A stretch of DNA of 64,000 nt, taken from UBA10646 sp046296295. Its GTDB lineage: Bacteria > Bacteroidota > Bacteroidia > Chitinophagales > Chitinophagaceae. The stretch lies in NCBI GenBank assembly GCA_046296295.1, contig JBKBLG010000006.1:84207-148206 (forward strand), written 5' to 3'. Positions 32,922-41,483 of the stretch are shown here, in pieces. Position numbers and translations under genes: made by a program. Below the pieces are notes generated by a model. The model did no database searches. It saw nothing but the letters and a program-made list of their open reading frames with translations, and was not told where the DNA came from. Within the stretch, counting starts at the first letter, position 1, and the number at the start of each line of letters is the position of its first letter.

Positions 32922-33467
32922 ATGAGAATTATTTCTGGAAAATTTGGTGGAAGAAAGTTTCAACCACCTAGAGAAATGCCACACACGAGGCCTACTACCG
33001 ATATTGCTAAGCAAGGATTGTTTAACATGTTAAACAGTCGCATGGCACTTGATGGTATTAGTACGCTCGATTTATTTGGTGGTACTGGTGCTATTTCATA
33101 TGAACTTGCAAGCCGTGGTGCTGAGCATTTGGTAGTAGTTGAAAAAGATCCAATCATGCATGCTTTTATACAAAAAAACATGCAAACACTCGGTGTTACT
33201 AATTGTCAGGTATTAAGGCTCGATATCTTTACGTACTTACGAACTTGTAATCAACAATTCGATTTTATCTTTGCCGGGCCACCTTATGCCCTTGGTACTA
33301 TTGATGAAATTCCGAAGATAATTGTACACCAAAACTTAATTGCCGAAGGTGGTTATTTTGTGCTGGAGCATACCCCGCGTAATAATTATGAAACCTTTGA
33401 TGGTTTTAGCTTTGCCAGAAATTATGGAACCACTGTGTTTAGCTTTTTTGAAGGCGTTAAAGCATAA
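32922..33467 (+). CDS. rsmD: 16S rRNA (guanine966-N2)-methyltransferase RsmD-like
   Basis: 181 residues. MRIISGKFGGRKFQPP, then RPTTDIAKQGLFNMLNSR and SAM motif I LDLFGGTGAISYELASRGA identify RsmD, which methylates G966 of 16S rRNA. Catalytic motif IV, normally DPPY or DPPF, reads GPPY here (Gly119, codon 33276-33278). Everything else is intact. Either this is an unusual enzyme, a sequencing error, or an inactive copy. It is in an apparent operon with DUF3822 and bioD (12 bp). Confidence 0.9.
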   Translation: MRIISGKFGGRKFQPPREMPHTRPTTDIAKQGLFNMLNSRMALDGISTLDLFGGTGAISYELASRGAEHLVVVEKDPIMHAFIQKNMQTLGVTNCQVLRLDIFTYLRTCNQQFDFIFAGPPYALGTIDEIPKIIVHQNLIAEGGYFVLEHTPRNNYETFDGFSFARNYGTTVFSFFEGVKA

Positions 33468-33479
33468 ATAATAATTGTA

Positions 33480-34121
33480 ATGCAACCTATTTTTATAACA
33501 GGTATTGGTACCGATGTTGGCAAAACTGTAGCTGCGGCAATTGTTGCTGAAGCATTGCAAGCTTATTATTGGAAACCAATACAGGCAGGTTTTGATAAAG
33601 GTACCGATGCCCTTACGGTAAATGATTATTGCAGCAACGCAGTAACTATTGTACCCGAAGTATATAAGTTAGCAATGCCTGCATCGCCACATATTGCAGC
33701 TAGAGCCGAAAATGCCACCATTGATATTGAAAAAATTGTAGCAGCCTATCAGATGCATATTAGTAACCTCCCTCCAAAACCTTTTGTTATTGAAGGGGCT
33801 GGTGGGTTACTAGTACCAATTAATGAAAATGCTTTTGTACTCGATATCATAAAAGCCTTACAAGCTAAAGTGATACTTGTAAGTAGAAATTACTTGGGTT
33901 CTATTAATCATTCATTGCTTACCGCAGCAGTTTGTAAGCAACATCAAATAGAAGTAGCTGGCTGGGTATTCAACGATCAATATTTGAATTATGAAGATGA
34001 AATCGTACAATGGACTGGCATTCCTAAAATAGGAAGTATTGCAACTGCATCGGTGGTAGATGCAACGTTCATACAAGCGCAAGCGAAACAACTAGCTACA
34101 TCATTACAAGCCCACCTGTAA
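33480..34121 (+). CDS. bioD: Dethiobiotin synthetase
   Basis: 213 residues. The P-loop FITGIGTDVGKT is the BioD form of Walker A. YYWKPIQAGF with catalytic Lys, ALTVND, and PFVIEGAGGLLVPIN follow. BioD closes the ureido ring of dethiobiotin using ATP and CO2. bioA, bioB and bioF are not nearby. An exact motif copy (33611-33624) encodes ALTVND. Confidence 0.92.
   Translation: MQPIFITGIGTDVGKTVAAAIVAEALQAYYWKPIQAGFDKGTDALTVNDYCSNAVTIVPEVYKLAMPASPHIAARAENATIDIEKIVAAYQMHISNLPPKPFVIEGAGGLLVPINENAFVLDIIKALQAKVILVSRNYLGSINHSLLTAAVCKQHQIEVAGWVFNDQYLNYEDEIVQWTGIPKIGSIATASVVDATFIQAQAKQLATSLQAHL
33611..33624 (+). repeat. Dispersed motif, exact copy in bioD
   Basis: CCTTACGGTAAATG read LTVN. Confidence 0.8.
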
Positions 34122-34138
34122 AGAAAGTAGTAATTATA

Positions 34139-34717
34139 ATGACGAAGCAGCAACTAAGAAAGCAATACAAAGCAGCACGATTGGCCATTGAAGGCCATAA
34201 GCGTTTGCAATACGATGACTTAATGCTGTTGCAGTTTCAAAAAATGTATTTTGAAGCAGTAACAACACTGCTAACCTATTGGCCCATGAGTAACATGGCC
34301 GAACCGAATATGCATTTGTATAATGGCTATATGCGGCATATGTATCCTGGCTTGCAGCAATGTTTCCCCAAAACCAATAGCAATTTTACGGCAATGGATG
34401 CCATTGCCATACACGAAGAAACGGTGTACATAACTAATGATAAAGGCATAACAGAGCCTAAAGATGGGCCCGTAGTTGCACCAACTTGCATTGATTTAAT
34501 TTTTGTTCCACTATTGGTATGCGATGAACAAGGGTTCAGGGTGGGTTATGGCAAAGGTTTTTACGATAAGTTTATTGCACAATGCCGTGAAGATGTGTTG
34601 CTTGTAGGTTTTTCTTATTTCCTTCCGGTAAAAGCTATCGCTGATGTTGATGAATGGGATATTCCATTGCATTATTGCATTACACCTGAAAGTATTATTG
34701 ATTTTACCGAAAGGTAA
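34139..34717 (+). CDS. 5-formyltetrahydrofolate cyclo-ligase
   Basis: 192 residues of the 5-FCL family. The lead MTKQQLRKQYKAARLAI is followed by a middle region and the signature DLIFVPLLVCDEQGFRVGYGKGFYDKFI. It converts 5-formyl-THF to 5,10-methenyl-THF with ATP. The last codons and stop come from a degenerate motif (TTTACCGAAAGGTAA). It lies 17 bp after bioD. Confidence 0.92.
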   Translation: MTKQQLRKQYKAARLAIEGHKRLQYDDLMLLQFQKMYFEAVTTLLTYWPMSNMAEPNMHLYNGYMRHMYPGLQQCFPKTNSNFTAMDAIAIHEETVYITNDKGITEPKDGPVVAPTCIDLIFVPLLVCDEQGFRVGYGKGFYDKFIAQCREDVLLVGFSYFLPVKAIADVDEWDIPLHYCITPESIIDFTER

Positions 34718-34782
34718 GTTTTAGCTAATAGAACGGTAAAATTAGTGTAGCTTTCATTGTTTTGTGTTAGCTTGCTGTTGTC

Positions 34783-35865
34783 ATGAATTTGAATTCATTT
34801 TTCTTAAAGAGTTTTAGAGTGCTTTTGTTGCCTTTTGCACTCCTTTACGGTGCTATTGTTTGGTTACGCAACTATTTGTTCGATAAGCAAATTTTAAAAA
34901 GTGCAACATTTAATTTTCCGTTAATATGTGTAGGTAATATAGCTGTTGGTGGTACCGGAAAAAGCCCTATGGTAGAATACCTGATTCGGGTATTACATTC
35001 ACATTATCAAGTAGCTACTTTAAGCCGAGGGTATAAGCGAAAAACCAAAGGATATGTACTTGCTAATGACAACACAACAGCAATTGAAATTGGCGATGAA
35101 CCCATGCAGTTTCATACAAAGTTTCCGAATGTGCATGTTGCTGTTGGCGAAGAACGTATTGTAGCCATACCAATGCTGCTGCAAGATGCTCCAGATACTG
35201 ATGTGATAATTTTAGATGATGCCTTTCAGCATAGAACGGTACAAGCAGGTTATAATATTCTATTGACCGAGTATAGCAACTTATTTACGCAAGACTATTT
35301 TTTGCCTACGGGTGATTTGAGAGATATGCGTGCCTCTTACAAGCGGGCACAAGTAATTGTTGTTACCAAATGTCCTGCTGATATTACAACAGCACAAAAG
35401 AATAATATCATTAAGAGTATCAACCCATTGCCGCATCAAAAAGTATATTTCGCCACTATACAATATGGCATTCCATACCATATTTACACGCAAGTGCAAC
35501 AACCAATTAATGAAACACATGAAATTTTATTGGTTTGCGGTATTGCCAATCCGAAACCATTAAAGCAGTATTTGCACGAGCATGCAAGTACATATTATCA
35601 ATTAGATTTTAGTGATCATCATATTTTTAATATTGATGATTTAAATGAAATGCAAAAAAAATTTGCAGCAATTGATAGCGAAAATAAGTACATGCTTACT
35701 ACTGAAAAAGATGCAGTACGCTTGTACAAATTCAAAGAACAGTTAGCAAACATTCCGTTGTATGTATTGCCAATAGAACACAAAATTTTATTCAACGAGG
35801 CGGCCGCTTTTGAAGCCGATATAATTGCCTTTGTAGCATCGTTTCAACAAACACCAACCAACTAA
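34783..35865 (+). CDS. lpxK: Tetraacyldisaccharide 4'-kinase LpxK
   Basis: 360 residues. A N-terminal membrane helix (LLLPFALLYGAIVWLRNYLF) precedes Walker A CVGNIAVGGTGKSPMVEYL. LSRGYKRKTKGYV, GDEPMQF, IILDDAFQHRTV and TTEKDAVRLYKF follow, all typical LpxK blocks. It phosphorylates the lipid A disaccharide at the 4' position on the inner face of the inner membrane. It is directly followed by rnr, one base after the stop. Confidence 0.94.
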   Translation: MNLNSFFLKSFRVLLLPFALLYGAIVWLRNYLFDKQILKSATFNFPLICVGNIAVGGTGKSPMVEYLIRVLHSHYQVATLSRGYKRKTKGYVLANDNTTAIEIGDEPMQFHTKFPNVHVAVGEERIVAIPMLLQDAPDTDVIILDDAFQHRTVQAGYNILLTEYSNLFTQDYFLPTGDLRDMRASYKRAQVIVVTKCPADITTAQKNNIIKSINPLPHQKVYFATIQYGIPYHIYTQVQQPINETHEILLVCGIANPKPLKQYLHEHASTYYQLDFSDHHIFNIDDLNEMQKKFAAIDSENKYMLTTEKDAVRLYKFKEQLANIPLYVLPIEHKILFNEAAAFEADIIAFVASFQQTPTN

Positions 35866-35866
35866 C

Positions 35867-37930
35867 ATGGGAAGAAAAAATACAAAAAAGAAAAAATCTA
35901 ACGCTGCACAGCAAGCGGTTCATCGAAGTTATGAAGGCGTAATTGAAATTACTCGTAGTGGGTTGGCGTATGTGGTGGTGCCAAATCAAAGTAACGATAT
36001 ATTGGTACGGCCCAACGATATTGGTAATGCACTTCATGGAGATACTGTTGCCGTAAAAGTAATCAAAGAAAACATGAGTTCTGGCCGAAGAGAGGGCCGT
36101 GTGGTAGGTGTTATTGAACGAAAGCAAACGGTTTTTATTGGTAAAGTACAATTGAGTAAAGGCTTTGGCTTTTTGTTGGTAAAAAGCGATAAGCCCATGC
36201 CCGATTTATATTTACCGCAAGGTAATTTATTGGGTGCAAAAGATGGCGATATGGCGGTTGCATCATTGATACAATGGGAGCCTGATGATAAAAAGCCTGT
36301 AGCAAAAATTATACGCATACTTGCCGATGGCGATGCCAATGAAATGGTAATGCAAGAGTTGTTGGCACAAAATGGTTTTCCGTTGGCATTTCCTGATGAT
36401 GTAATGGAAGAAGCTGCTCGTATTCCAGATATAATTCCAACTACTGAAATAAAACATCGAAAAGATTTTAGAGATACGCTTACTTTCACCATAGACCCAC
36501 TCGATGCTAAAGATTTTGATGATGCTATCAGCATAAAAAAAATAAAAAAAGATATATATGAAATAGGCGTACATATTGCCGATGTTAGCTATTATGTTCA
36601 ACCCGATACTGCTTTAGATGAAGAGGCGTATCGTAGGGCTACATCGGTGTACTTACCCGATAGAGTAAGCCCAATGTTGCCAGAGCATATCAGTAATGTA
36701 TTGTGTAGCCTTCGCCCTAATGAAGATAAATGTACGTTCAGTGCTGTATTTCAAATATCTACTAAAGGAGAAGTAAAGCATTTTTGGTTAGGTAAAACGC
36801 TCATTCATAGTAACCACAGATATACTTATGAAGATGCACAAGCTATCATAGAAGGCACAAGCGATGGCCCTTACAAAGAAGAAATATTATTGTTAAATCA
36901 AATTGCACAGAAACTTCGTAAGCAGCGTTTTAGTAATGGTGCTATTAATTTTTCTTCACAAGAAGTTCGATTTAAGTTAGATGAACACGCCAAGCCAATT
37001 GGTATTGTTGTGAAAGAAAGTAAAGAAGCCCATCAGCTTATAGAAGAGTTTATGTTATTGGCCAATAAAACAGTAGCTGCATATGTAGCAGAAGTAAAAG
37101 TGAATTCAGTTGCGGTGCCTTTCCCTTATCGCATACACGATAGACCCGATGAAGAAAAGCTACAACCTTTTATAGAATATGCTCGCCGTTTTGGTATCAG
37201 TTTCAATATTCAAACTCCTAAAAGTATAGCAGAAAGTTTTAATGCAATGTTGGCACAAGTACAAGGTAAGCCAGAGCAAGCGGTATTAGAACAGTTGGGT
37301 ATTCGTACCATGGCTAAAGCTATTTATAGCACACAAAATATCGGGCACTACGGATTGGCTTTTGAGTTTTATAGTCATTTCACAAGTCCTATTCGGCGTT
37401 ATCCCGATGTGCTGGTGCATCGTATACTAGAAAGTTGTTTGAAGGAACGCCCTACTATTGATAAAAAGTTAGAAGAAAAATGTAAGCATTGTAGTGAACG
37501 TGAACGTGCTGCTATGGAATGCGAACGAGCCGCCAACAAGTACAAACAAGTTGAGTTTATGAAAGCCTTTATCGGCGAAACGTTTGATGCTGTGGTAACG
37601 GGTGTTTCTAGTTTTGGCTTTTGGGCCGAAACCGTTGAACACAAATGTGAAGGCTTAGTTAGTGTTACTAGCTTGAACGATTACGACGATTTCATGCACA
37701 TAGAAAGTGATTACGCATTGGTAGGCAAGCGGAGTGGCCGAAAGTTTAGCATGGGCGATAAAGTGAAAGTTAAACTAGTAGCTGCCAACCTCGATAAACG
37801 TCAGCTCGATTATGAGTGGGTGTTAACAGACTTGTTACCCTCTGATAGTGCCAAAGGCAAGCAACCAAAAGCTAAAGCCGATAAGGTGAAGAAAAAAGGT
37901 GCTGTAAAAAAGCCCAAGCCTAGTAAGTAA
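35867..37930 (+). CDS. rnr: Ribonuclease R
   Basis: 687 residues. Cold-shock domains (YEGVIEITRSGLAYVVV; GKVQLSKGFGFLLVKSD) precede the RNB catalytic domain with DPLDAKDFDDAISI (the metal-binding aspartates) and HIADVSYYVQ, then HFTSPIRRYPDVLVHR. A S1 domain (GETFDAVVTGVSSFGFWAE) and a Lys-rich tail end the protein. It is a 3'-5' exonuclease that degrades structured RNA and helps with rRNA quality control. A G-variant motif copy encodes YLPQGN. The transcript ends in the long motif hairpin. Confidence 0.95.
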   Translation: MGRKNTKKKKSNAAQQAVHRSYEGVIEITRSGLAYVVVPNQSNDILVRPNDIGNALHGDTVAVKVIKENMSSGRREGRVVGVIERKQTVFIGKVQLSKGFGFLLVKSDKPMPDLYLPQGNLLGAKDGDMAVASLIQWEPDDKKPVAKIIRILADGDANEMVMQELLAQNGFPLAFPDDVMEEAARIPDIIPTTEIKHRKDFRDTLTFTIDPLDAKDFDDAISIKKIKKDIYEIGVHIADVSYYVQPDTALDEEAYRRATSVYLPDRVSPMLPEHISNVLCSLRPNEDKCTFSAVFQISTKGEVKHFWLGKTLIHSNHRYTYEDAQAIIEGTSDGPYKEEILLLNQIAQKLRKQRFSNGAINFSSQEVRFKLDEHAKPIGIVVKESKEAHQLIEEFMLLANKTVAAYVAEVKVNSVAVPFPYRIHDRPDEEKLQPFIEYARRFGISFNIQTPKSIAESFNAMLAQVQGKPEQAVLEQLGIRTMAKAIYSTQNIGHYGLAFEFYSHFTSPIRRYPDVLVHRILESCLKERPTIDKKLEEKCKHCSERERAAMECERAANKYKQVEFMKAFIGETFDAVVTGVSSFGFWAETVEHKCEGLVSVTSLNDYDDFMHIESDYALVGKRSGRKFSMGDKVKVKLVAANLDKRQLDYEWVLTDLLPSDSAKGKQPKAKADKVKKKGAVKKPKPSK
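36209..36222 (-). repeat. Dispersed motif, G variant in rnr
   Basis: TATTTACCGCAAGG read as YLPQG. Confidence 0.65.
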
Positions 37931-37946
37931 AAAACAATTAACAAAT

Positions 37947-38008
37947 ACCTTACGGTAAATGAAATGATACGTTTTCTATCAATCGTATCATTTCATTTAC
38001 CGTAAGGT
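37947..38008. terminator. 25-bp perfect hairpin built from two motif copies (rnr / HAD gene ends)
   Basis: Arms 37947-37971 and 37984-38008 are perfect reverse complements, each made of a motif copy plus AAATGATACG-type extension. The loop is 12 nt and starts TTTTCT. It serves as the shared end of rnr and the convergent HAD gene. The HAD stop codon lies in the left arm, and NLTVNEM of HAD in the right arm. Confidence 0.85.
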
Positions 38009-38633
38009 TACTAAAATCTGGTATAATAGCGTGTGCTATTGATAGCTCCGCTGCACTGTGCGTAGTGGTTACAGCCACTACTTTCATTCCTGCTGCTAAG
38101 GCACTTTGTATGCCGGGTACACTATCTTCAAAAGCTACGCAGGCTGTTGGGTTTACCCCTAGTTTCTGTGCTGTAAGTGTATAAATTTCCGGATCGGGTT
38201 TTCCTTTTTTGATGTGAGTGCCGTTCACAACCAATGAAAAAAACTGTTGCACGGGTACATGCTGAAAAAAGAAATTGATGTTATCGGGAATACCGCTTGT
38301 TGCCATAGCTATTGGTATGGCATGTTGTTGTAATTGATGCAGCCAGGGTAGTAACCCATGTACCGGCTTAATGTAATCGGCATAAATATCACGATAGAGG
38401 CTTTCTTTTTCATCGGTGTAAGCGGCAATATCGGCATCGGTAATGGGTTGGCCTTCAAATATCCATCTAACAACATCGGCATTGGTACGCCCGTTGATGT
38501 GTTTTTTATAATCGGCTTCTGTTAATATTCTCCCACGGCGCTCATAAAATGCTTGCCAAGCTTTAATATGAAATGGATTGTTATCAACCATGGTGCCATC
38601 TAAATCAAAAATAGCAGCTGCTGGTAAGGGCAT
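37950..38633 (-). CDS. HAD family phosphatase (beta-phosphoglucomutase-like)
   Basis: 227 residues. Motif I AIFDLDGTMVDN with the nucleophile Asp, motif II ATSGIPDN, Lys in KKGKPDPEIY, and motif IV VAFEDSVPGIQSALAAGM are intact. The helical cap begins after NNPFHIKAW. Members hydrolyse sugar phosphates or act as beta-phosphoglucomutase; the substrate cannot be told. It begins one base after the PolX-like gene, so the two form an operon. Its last 20 codons are encoded by the motif hairpin. Confidence 0.9.
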   Translation of the reverse strand: MPLPAAAIFDLDGTMVDNNPFHIKAWQAFYERRGRILTEADYKKHINGRTNADVVRWIFEGQPITDADIAAYTDEKESLYRDIYADYIKPVHGLLPWLHQLQQHAIPIAMATSGIPDNINFFFQHVPVQQFFSLVVNGTHIKKGKPDPEIYTLTAQKLGVNPTACVAFEDSVPGIQSALAAGMKVVAVTTTHSAAELSIAHAIIPDFSNLTVNEMIRLIENVSFHLP

Positions 38634-38634
38634 A

Positions 38635-40308
38635 TTACTTACGTTTAGTTTGTTGTTGTTGTATAAATTGTTGCATTTGTGCCAATGAAAAACTACTTAA
38701 GTTTTGATCGGCAGGTAGTAGTGCTTTTTGTGCTACTAAAACGCCATACTTTATATCGTTAAAACCATCAATGGCATGTGCATCGGGGTTGATGCTGATG
38801 AGCACATTTTTTTTCAAAGCGTATTCAATGTATTTCCAATCTATATCTAATCTTCGTGGGTGTGCGTTTAATTCAATAGCAACTCCATTGGCTGCACAAG
38901 CATCAATGATGGTTTCATGATTAATAGGGTAACCTGCTCTACTTAACAACAAACGCCCTGTTAGGTGCCCTAAAATATTGGTATAAGGGTTTTCAATGGC
39001 TTTCAGTAAGCGTTGCATCGCCTTATCTTCACTCATCGATAATCCGCTGTGTACACTGGCAATTACTAGGTCTAGTGATGCTAAAATTTCATCCGGATAA
39101 TCAAGGCTGCCATCGGTTAAAATATCACTTTCAATGCTTTTGAAAATGGTAAAAGGTGCTAACTGCTGGTTCAGTGCATTTATTTCTTCCTGCTGCGCCA
39201 GTAGTCGTTCAATACTAAGTCCGCCGGCATAACTGGCAGTTCTGCTATGGTCTGAAATTACAATGTATTCAAAGCCCTGTTGCTTAGCAGCAGTAGCCAT
39301 GTCGGCGAGGCTATGGGCACCATCGCTCCACTTACTATGGCTGTGAATAATGCCTTTAATATCGCCAACTGTTATTACCGGTGTGGTTGCTTTTGATATG
39401 GGCTGAATGGCACTAGCTTGTTCCCTTGCAAACGGAGGAACATATGCTAATTCGGCTGCTTCAAAAATGGCGCTATCGCTATGAAACTTACCTTGCGGTA
39501 AATGAAGTACTTGCGTAAATGCTTCCCAAAAACTGTTGCTACAACTATGTTTAAATTGTAGTTCTGCCGGCGTAGCATTTACCGTAAGGTAAAACTCAAG
39601 TATAATATTTTCGGGGCCCAAAAAAGCTATACTTTCATTGGTAGCTGTAGGTTGAAGGTTATACTGGTGTTGCGTGAAAAACTGCTCAAGTGCTGCAGCG
39701 GTTGCAGTAGTTACCCAACACAACTTACTAATTGTTGGGCGTTGCATGAAGAAATCGCCTGTAGGTAAGAATTGATGCTGCGGAAATATTTTAGGAAGCA
39801 CTTGTTGCATTTGAGCTGCGAATTGCTCTACTTGTGCGTATAAATAGTTGCCCTGTTGGCTCAGGTAATATTCAATAGCAGCCTTTACATTTTGCTGCGT
39901 TTTTTCACCAAAGCCTTTGAAAAGTGTTAACCTGTTTTCATTACATGCGTATAGCAGTTCTCCAATGCTTTCAATACCAAGTTCATGCCAGATAGTTGCA
40001 ATTTTTTTGGGACCTAAGCCTTTGATTTGGAGCATTTCAATAACGCCTTCAGGCGTTTTGCTAAGGTAAGTGGTAAGTAAGCTCCAGGTACCTGTAGTAA
40101 GTTGTTCAATAATAGCTTGCGCAATACTATTGCCAATGCCTTTGATTTGTGCAATTTTATCGGTCGGAAGCAGCGAAAGCTCTTCAGGGAGCCGTTCTAT
40201 GGTGTATGCAGCCGTGCTATAACTGCGGGCTTTAAAACTATTTTCGCCATGTATATCCATTAGCTTACTGAGTAAGCTAAAATTATCGGCAATTGCAGCG
40301 TTCGTCAT
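38635..40308 (-). CDS. PolX-like protein: HhH + degenerate polymerase + PHP domain
   Basis: 557 residues from ATG at 40308. It has N-terminal 8-kDa-type and helix-hairpin-helix region (FKARSYSTAAYTIE; IAQIKGIGNSIAQAI; MLQIKGLGPKKIATI). Then comes a polymerase-beta-like region where the usual GSxRR...DID motif is replaced by PTGDFFMQRPTISKL, without the metal-binding aspartates. The PHP domain is intact: IIHSHSKWSDGAH, ISDHS, VHSGL, LGHLTGR, ELNAHPRRLD, NPDAHAIDG. Likely a metal-dependent DNA 3'-5' exonuclease or AP endonuclease for repair rather than a polymerase. It contains two motif copies. Confidence 0.85.
   Translation of the reverse strand: MTNAAIADNFSLLSKLMDIHGENSFKARSYSTAAYTIERLPEELSLLPTDKIAQIKGIGNSIAQAIIEQLTTGTWSLLTTYLSKTPEGVIEMLQIKGLGPKKIATIWHELGIESIGELLYACNENRLTLFKGFGEKTQQNVKAAIEYYLSQQGNYLYAQVEQFAAQMQQVLPKIFPQHQFLPTGDFFMQRPTISKLCWVTTATAAALEQFFTQHQYNLQPTATNESIAFLGPENIILEFYLTVNATPAELQFKHSCSNSFWEAFTQVLHLPQGKFHSDSAIFEAAELAYVPPFAREQASAIQPISKATTPVITVGDIKGIIHSHSKWSDGAHSLADMATAAKQQGFEYIVISDHSRTASYAGGLSIERLLAQQEEINALNQQLAPFTIFKSIESDILTDGSLDYPDEILASLDLVIASVHSGLSMSEDKAMQRLLKAIENPYTNILGHLTGRLLLSRAGYPINHETIIDACAANGVAIELNAHPRRLDIDWKYIEYALKKNVLISINPDAHAIDGFNDIKYGVLVAQKALLPADQNLSSFSLAQMQQFIQQQQTKRK
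39491..39504 (+). repeat. Dispersed motif, G variant in the PolX-like gene
   Basis: CCTTGCGGTAAATG on the plus strand; the minus-strand gene reads it as HLPQGK. Confidence 0.7.
39576..39589 (-). repeat. Dispersed motif, exact copy in the PolX-like gene
   Basis: CATTTACCGTAAGG; read YLTVNA on the coding strand. Confidence 0.8.
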
Positions 40309-40382
40309 GCTACAAATTAACATCATTAATTAGTAGCAATACAAGGTTAATTTGTGTGAAATACTCATATGCTGTAAGGCAA

Positions 40383-40411
40383 AAAAACCCAACCGCAATG
40401 GTTGGGTTTTT
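40383..40411 (-). terminator. Terminator of the Lys/Ala-rich protein gene
   Basis: A 12-bp perfect stem (40383-40394 with 40400-40411; AAAAACCCAACC core) with a 5-nt loop. It has A and T runs on both sides, so it can act on either strand. Confidence 0.85.
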
Positions 40412-40430
40412 AGTATCGAGAATAGTTCGA

Positions 40431-40745
40431 TTACTTTTTAGCGGCTTTCTTAGGAGCAGCTTTTTTAGCGGCGGCCTTTTTAGGAGCGGCAGCTTTTTTC
40501 GCAGGAGCGGCAGCCTTTTTAGCGGCTTTCTTAGGAGCAGCTTTTTTAGCGGCTGCTTTTTTTGCAGGAGCAGCAGCCTTTTTAACGGCTGCTTTTTTGG
40601 GAGCGGCTGCTTTTTTAGCGGCTGCTTTTTTAGGAGCAGCAGCTTTCTCAGGAGCGGCTGCTTTTTTAGCGGCTGCTTTTTTAGGAGCGGCAGCTTTTTT
40701 TGCAGGGGCAGCTTTTTTAGCGGCTGCTTTTTTTGCAGTTGCCAT
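40431..40745 (-). CDS. Histone H1-like Lys/Ala/Pro-repeat protein
   Basis: 104 residues made almost only of Ala, Lys and Pro, in short repeats of the types KKAAAPKKAAA and KKAAPAKKAAA; one Glu and one Val break the pattern. It resembles the C-terminal tail of eukaryotic histone H1 and bacterial H1-like proteins such as chlamydial HctB and Pseudomonas AlgP. Strongly basic, presumably disordered, and DNA-binding, so a nucleoid-compacting role is likely. It lies between rpmA and the PolX-like gene. Repeat number may vary between strains by slippage. Confidence 0.8.
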   Translation of the reverse strand: MATAKKAAAKKAAPAKKAAAPKKAAAKKAAAPEKAAAPKKAAAKKAAAPKKAAVKKAAAPAKKAAAKKAAPKKAAKKAAAPAKKAAAPKKAAAKKAAPKKAAKK

Positions 40746-40811
40746 GAATGTAAAATTTAATGGTTAGTAATGCCACTAAATTAAAGGTAGTTGGGCAACT
40801 TACAAAATATT

Positions 40812-41075
40812 TTAAGCAACGGCAACTGGAACTACCGAAACAGTAGTCTTATTCGCTTTGCTTTTACGAAATTCTACAGTACCATCTGTAAGTGCGAATA
40901 GGGTGAAATCTTTACCAACACCAACATTCTTACCAGGATGATATACTGTGCCACGCTGACGAACAATAATGTTACCAGCAATAACAGGCTGGCCGCCATA
41001 TATCTTAACGCCTAAGCGCTTGCTTTGTGAGTCGCGGCCGTTTTTTACCGAACCTTCACCTTTCTTGTGAGCCAT
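40812..41075 (-). CDS. rpmA: Large ribosomal subunit protein bL27
   Basis: 87 residues: MAHKKGEGSVKNGRDSQSKR, then GGQPVIAGNIIVRQRGTVYHPG and VGVGKDFTLFAL. It sits near the peptidyl transferase centre. No cleavable N-terminal extension of the Firmicutes type. Follows rplU by 51 bp in the classic L21-L27 pair. Confidence 0.97.
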   Translation of the reverse strand: MAHKKGEGSVKNGRDSQSKRLGVKIYGGQPVIAGNIIVRQRGTVYHPGKNVGVGKDFTLFALTDGTVEFRKSKANKTTVSVVPVAVA

Positions 41076-41126
41076 GGTATAATACGTTTGTTATTTACAA
41101 CTATAATTTTCTAATACAATTTGTAA

Positions 41127-41429
41127 TTAAGCAATGCTCTCGATTTTAATACGAGTATAGTGCGTACGGTGACCGTGCTTTTTGCGGAAACCTTTACGAC
41201 GCTTCATTTTAAAAGCGATTACTTTATCGCCTTTTACTAAATCGCTAACAACCTCTGCATGTACAACTACACCACCATTGGTGTTAATTGTACCATTGTT
41301 GTCTACAAAAAGTACATCGCTGAATGCCACCTTATCGCCGGCAGCTTTGCCTTGTAAATGCGGTACATACAAGCTATCTCCAGCTTGTACTTTGAATTGT
41401 TGACCTGCTATTTTAACTACTGCTAACAT
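41127..41429 (-). CDS. rplU: Large ribosomal subunit protein bL21
   Basis: 100 residues: MLAVVKIAGQQFKVQAGDSL to the conserved C-terminal KMKRRKGFRKKHGHRTHYTRI. It binds 23S rRNA. First gene of rplU-rpmA, with an exact -7 element upstream. Confidence 0.97.
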   Translation of the reverse strand: MLAVVKIAGQQFKVQAGDSLYVPHLQGKAAGDKVAFSDVLFVDNNGTINTNGGVVVHAEVVSDLVKGDKVIAFKMKRRKGFRKKHGHRTHYTRIKIESIA

Positions 41430-41451
41430 AACTACTCCAAAATTAGGACGG

Positions 41452-41483
41452 CAAAGGTAAGACTTTACACAATATCAGCACAA
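41452..41483 (-). promoter_or_regulatory. Promoter of rplU-rpmA (minus strand)
   Basis: On the minus strand TACCTTTG (complement of 41452-41459) matches TAnnTTTG. TTG at the complement of 41481-41483 lies 21 nt upstream. A motif variant begins just beyond it at 41484. Confidence 0.65.

Noticed and set aside
40431..40745. CRISPR-like array from regular repeats
   Set aside because: The repeats are short Lys/Ala codon repeats in one open frame with no distinct spacers, and the frame starts with ATG and ends in a terminator.
40293..40760. Plus-strand frame rich in Phe, Ser and Gly opposite the Lys/Ala protein
   Set aside because: It is the antisense shadow of the repeat gene, with no promoter or family match.
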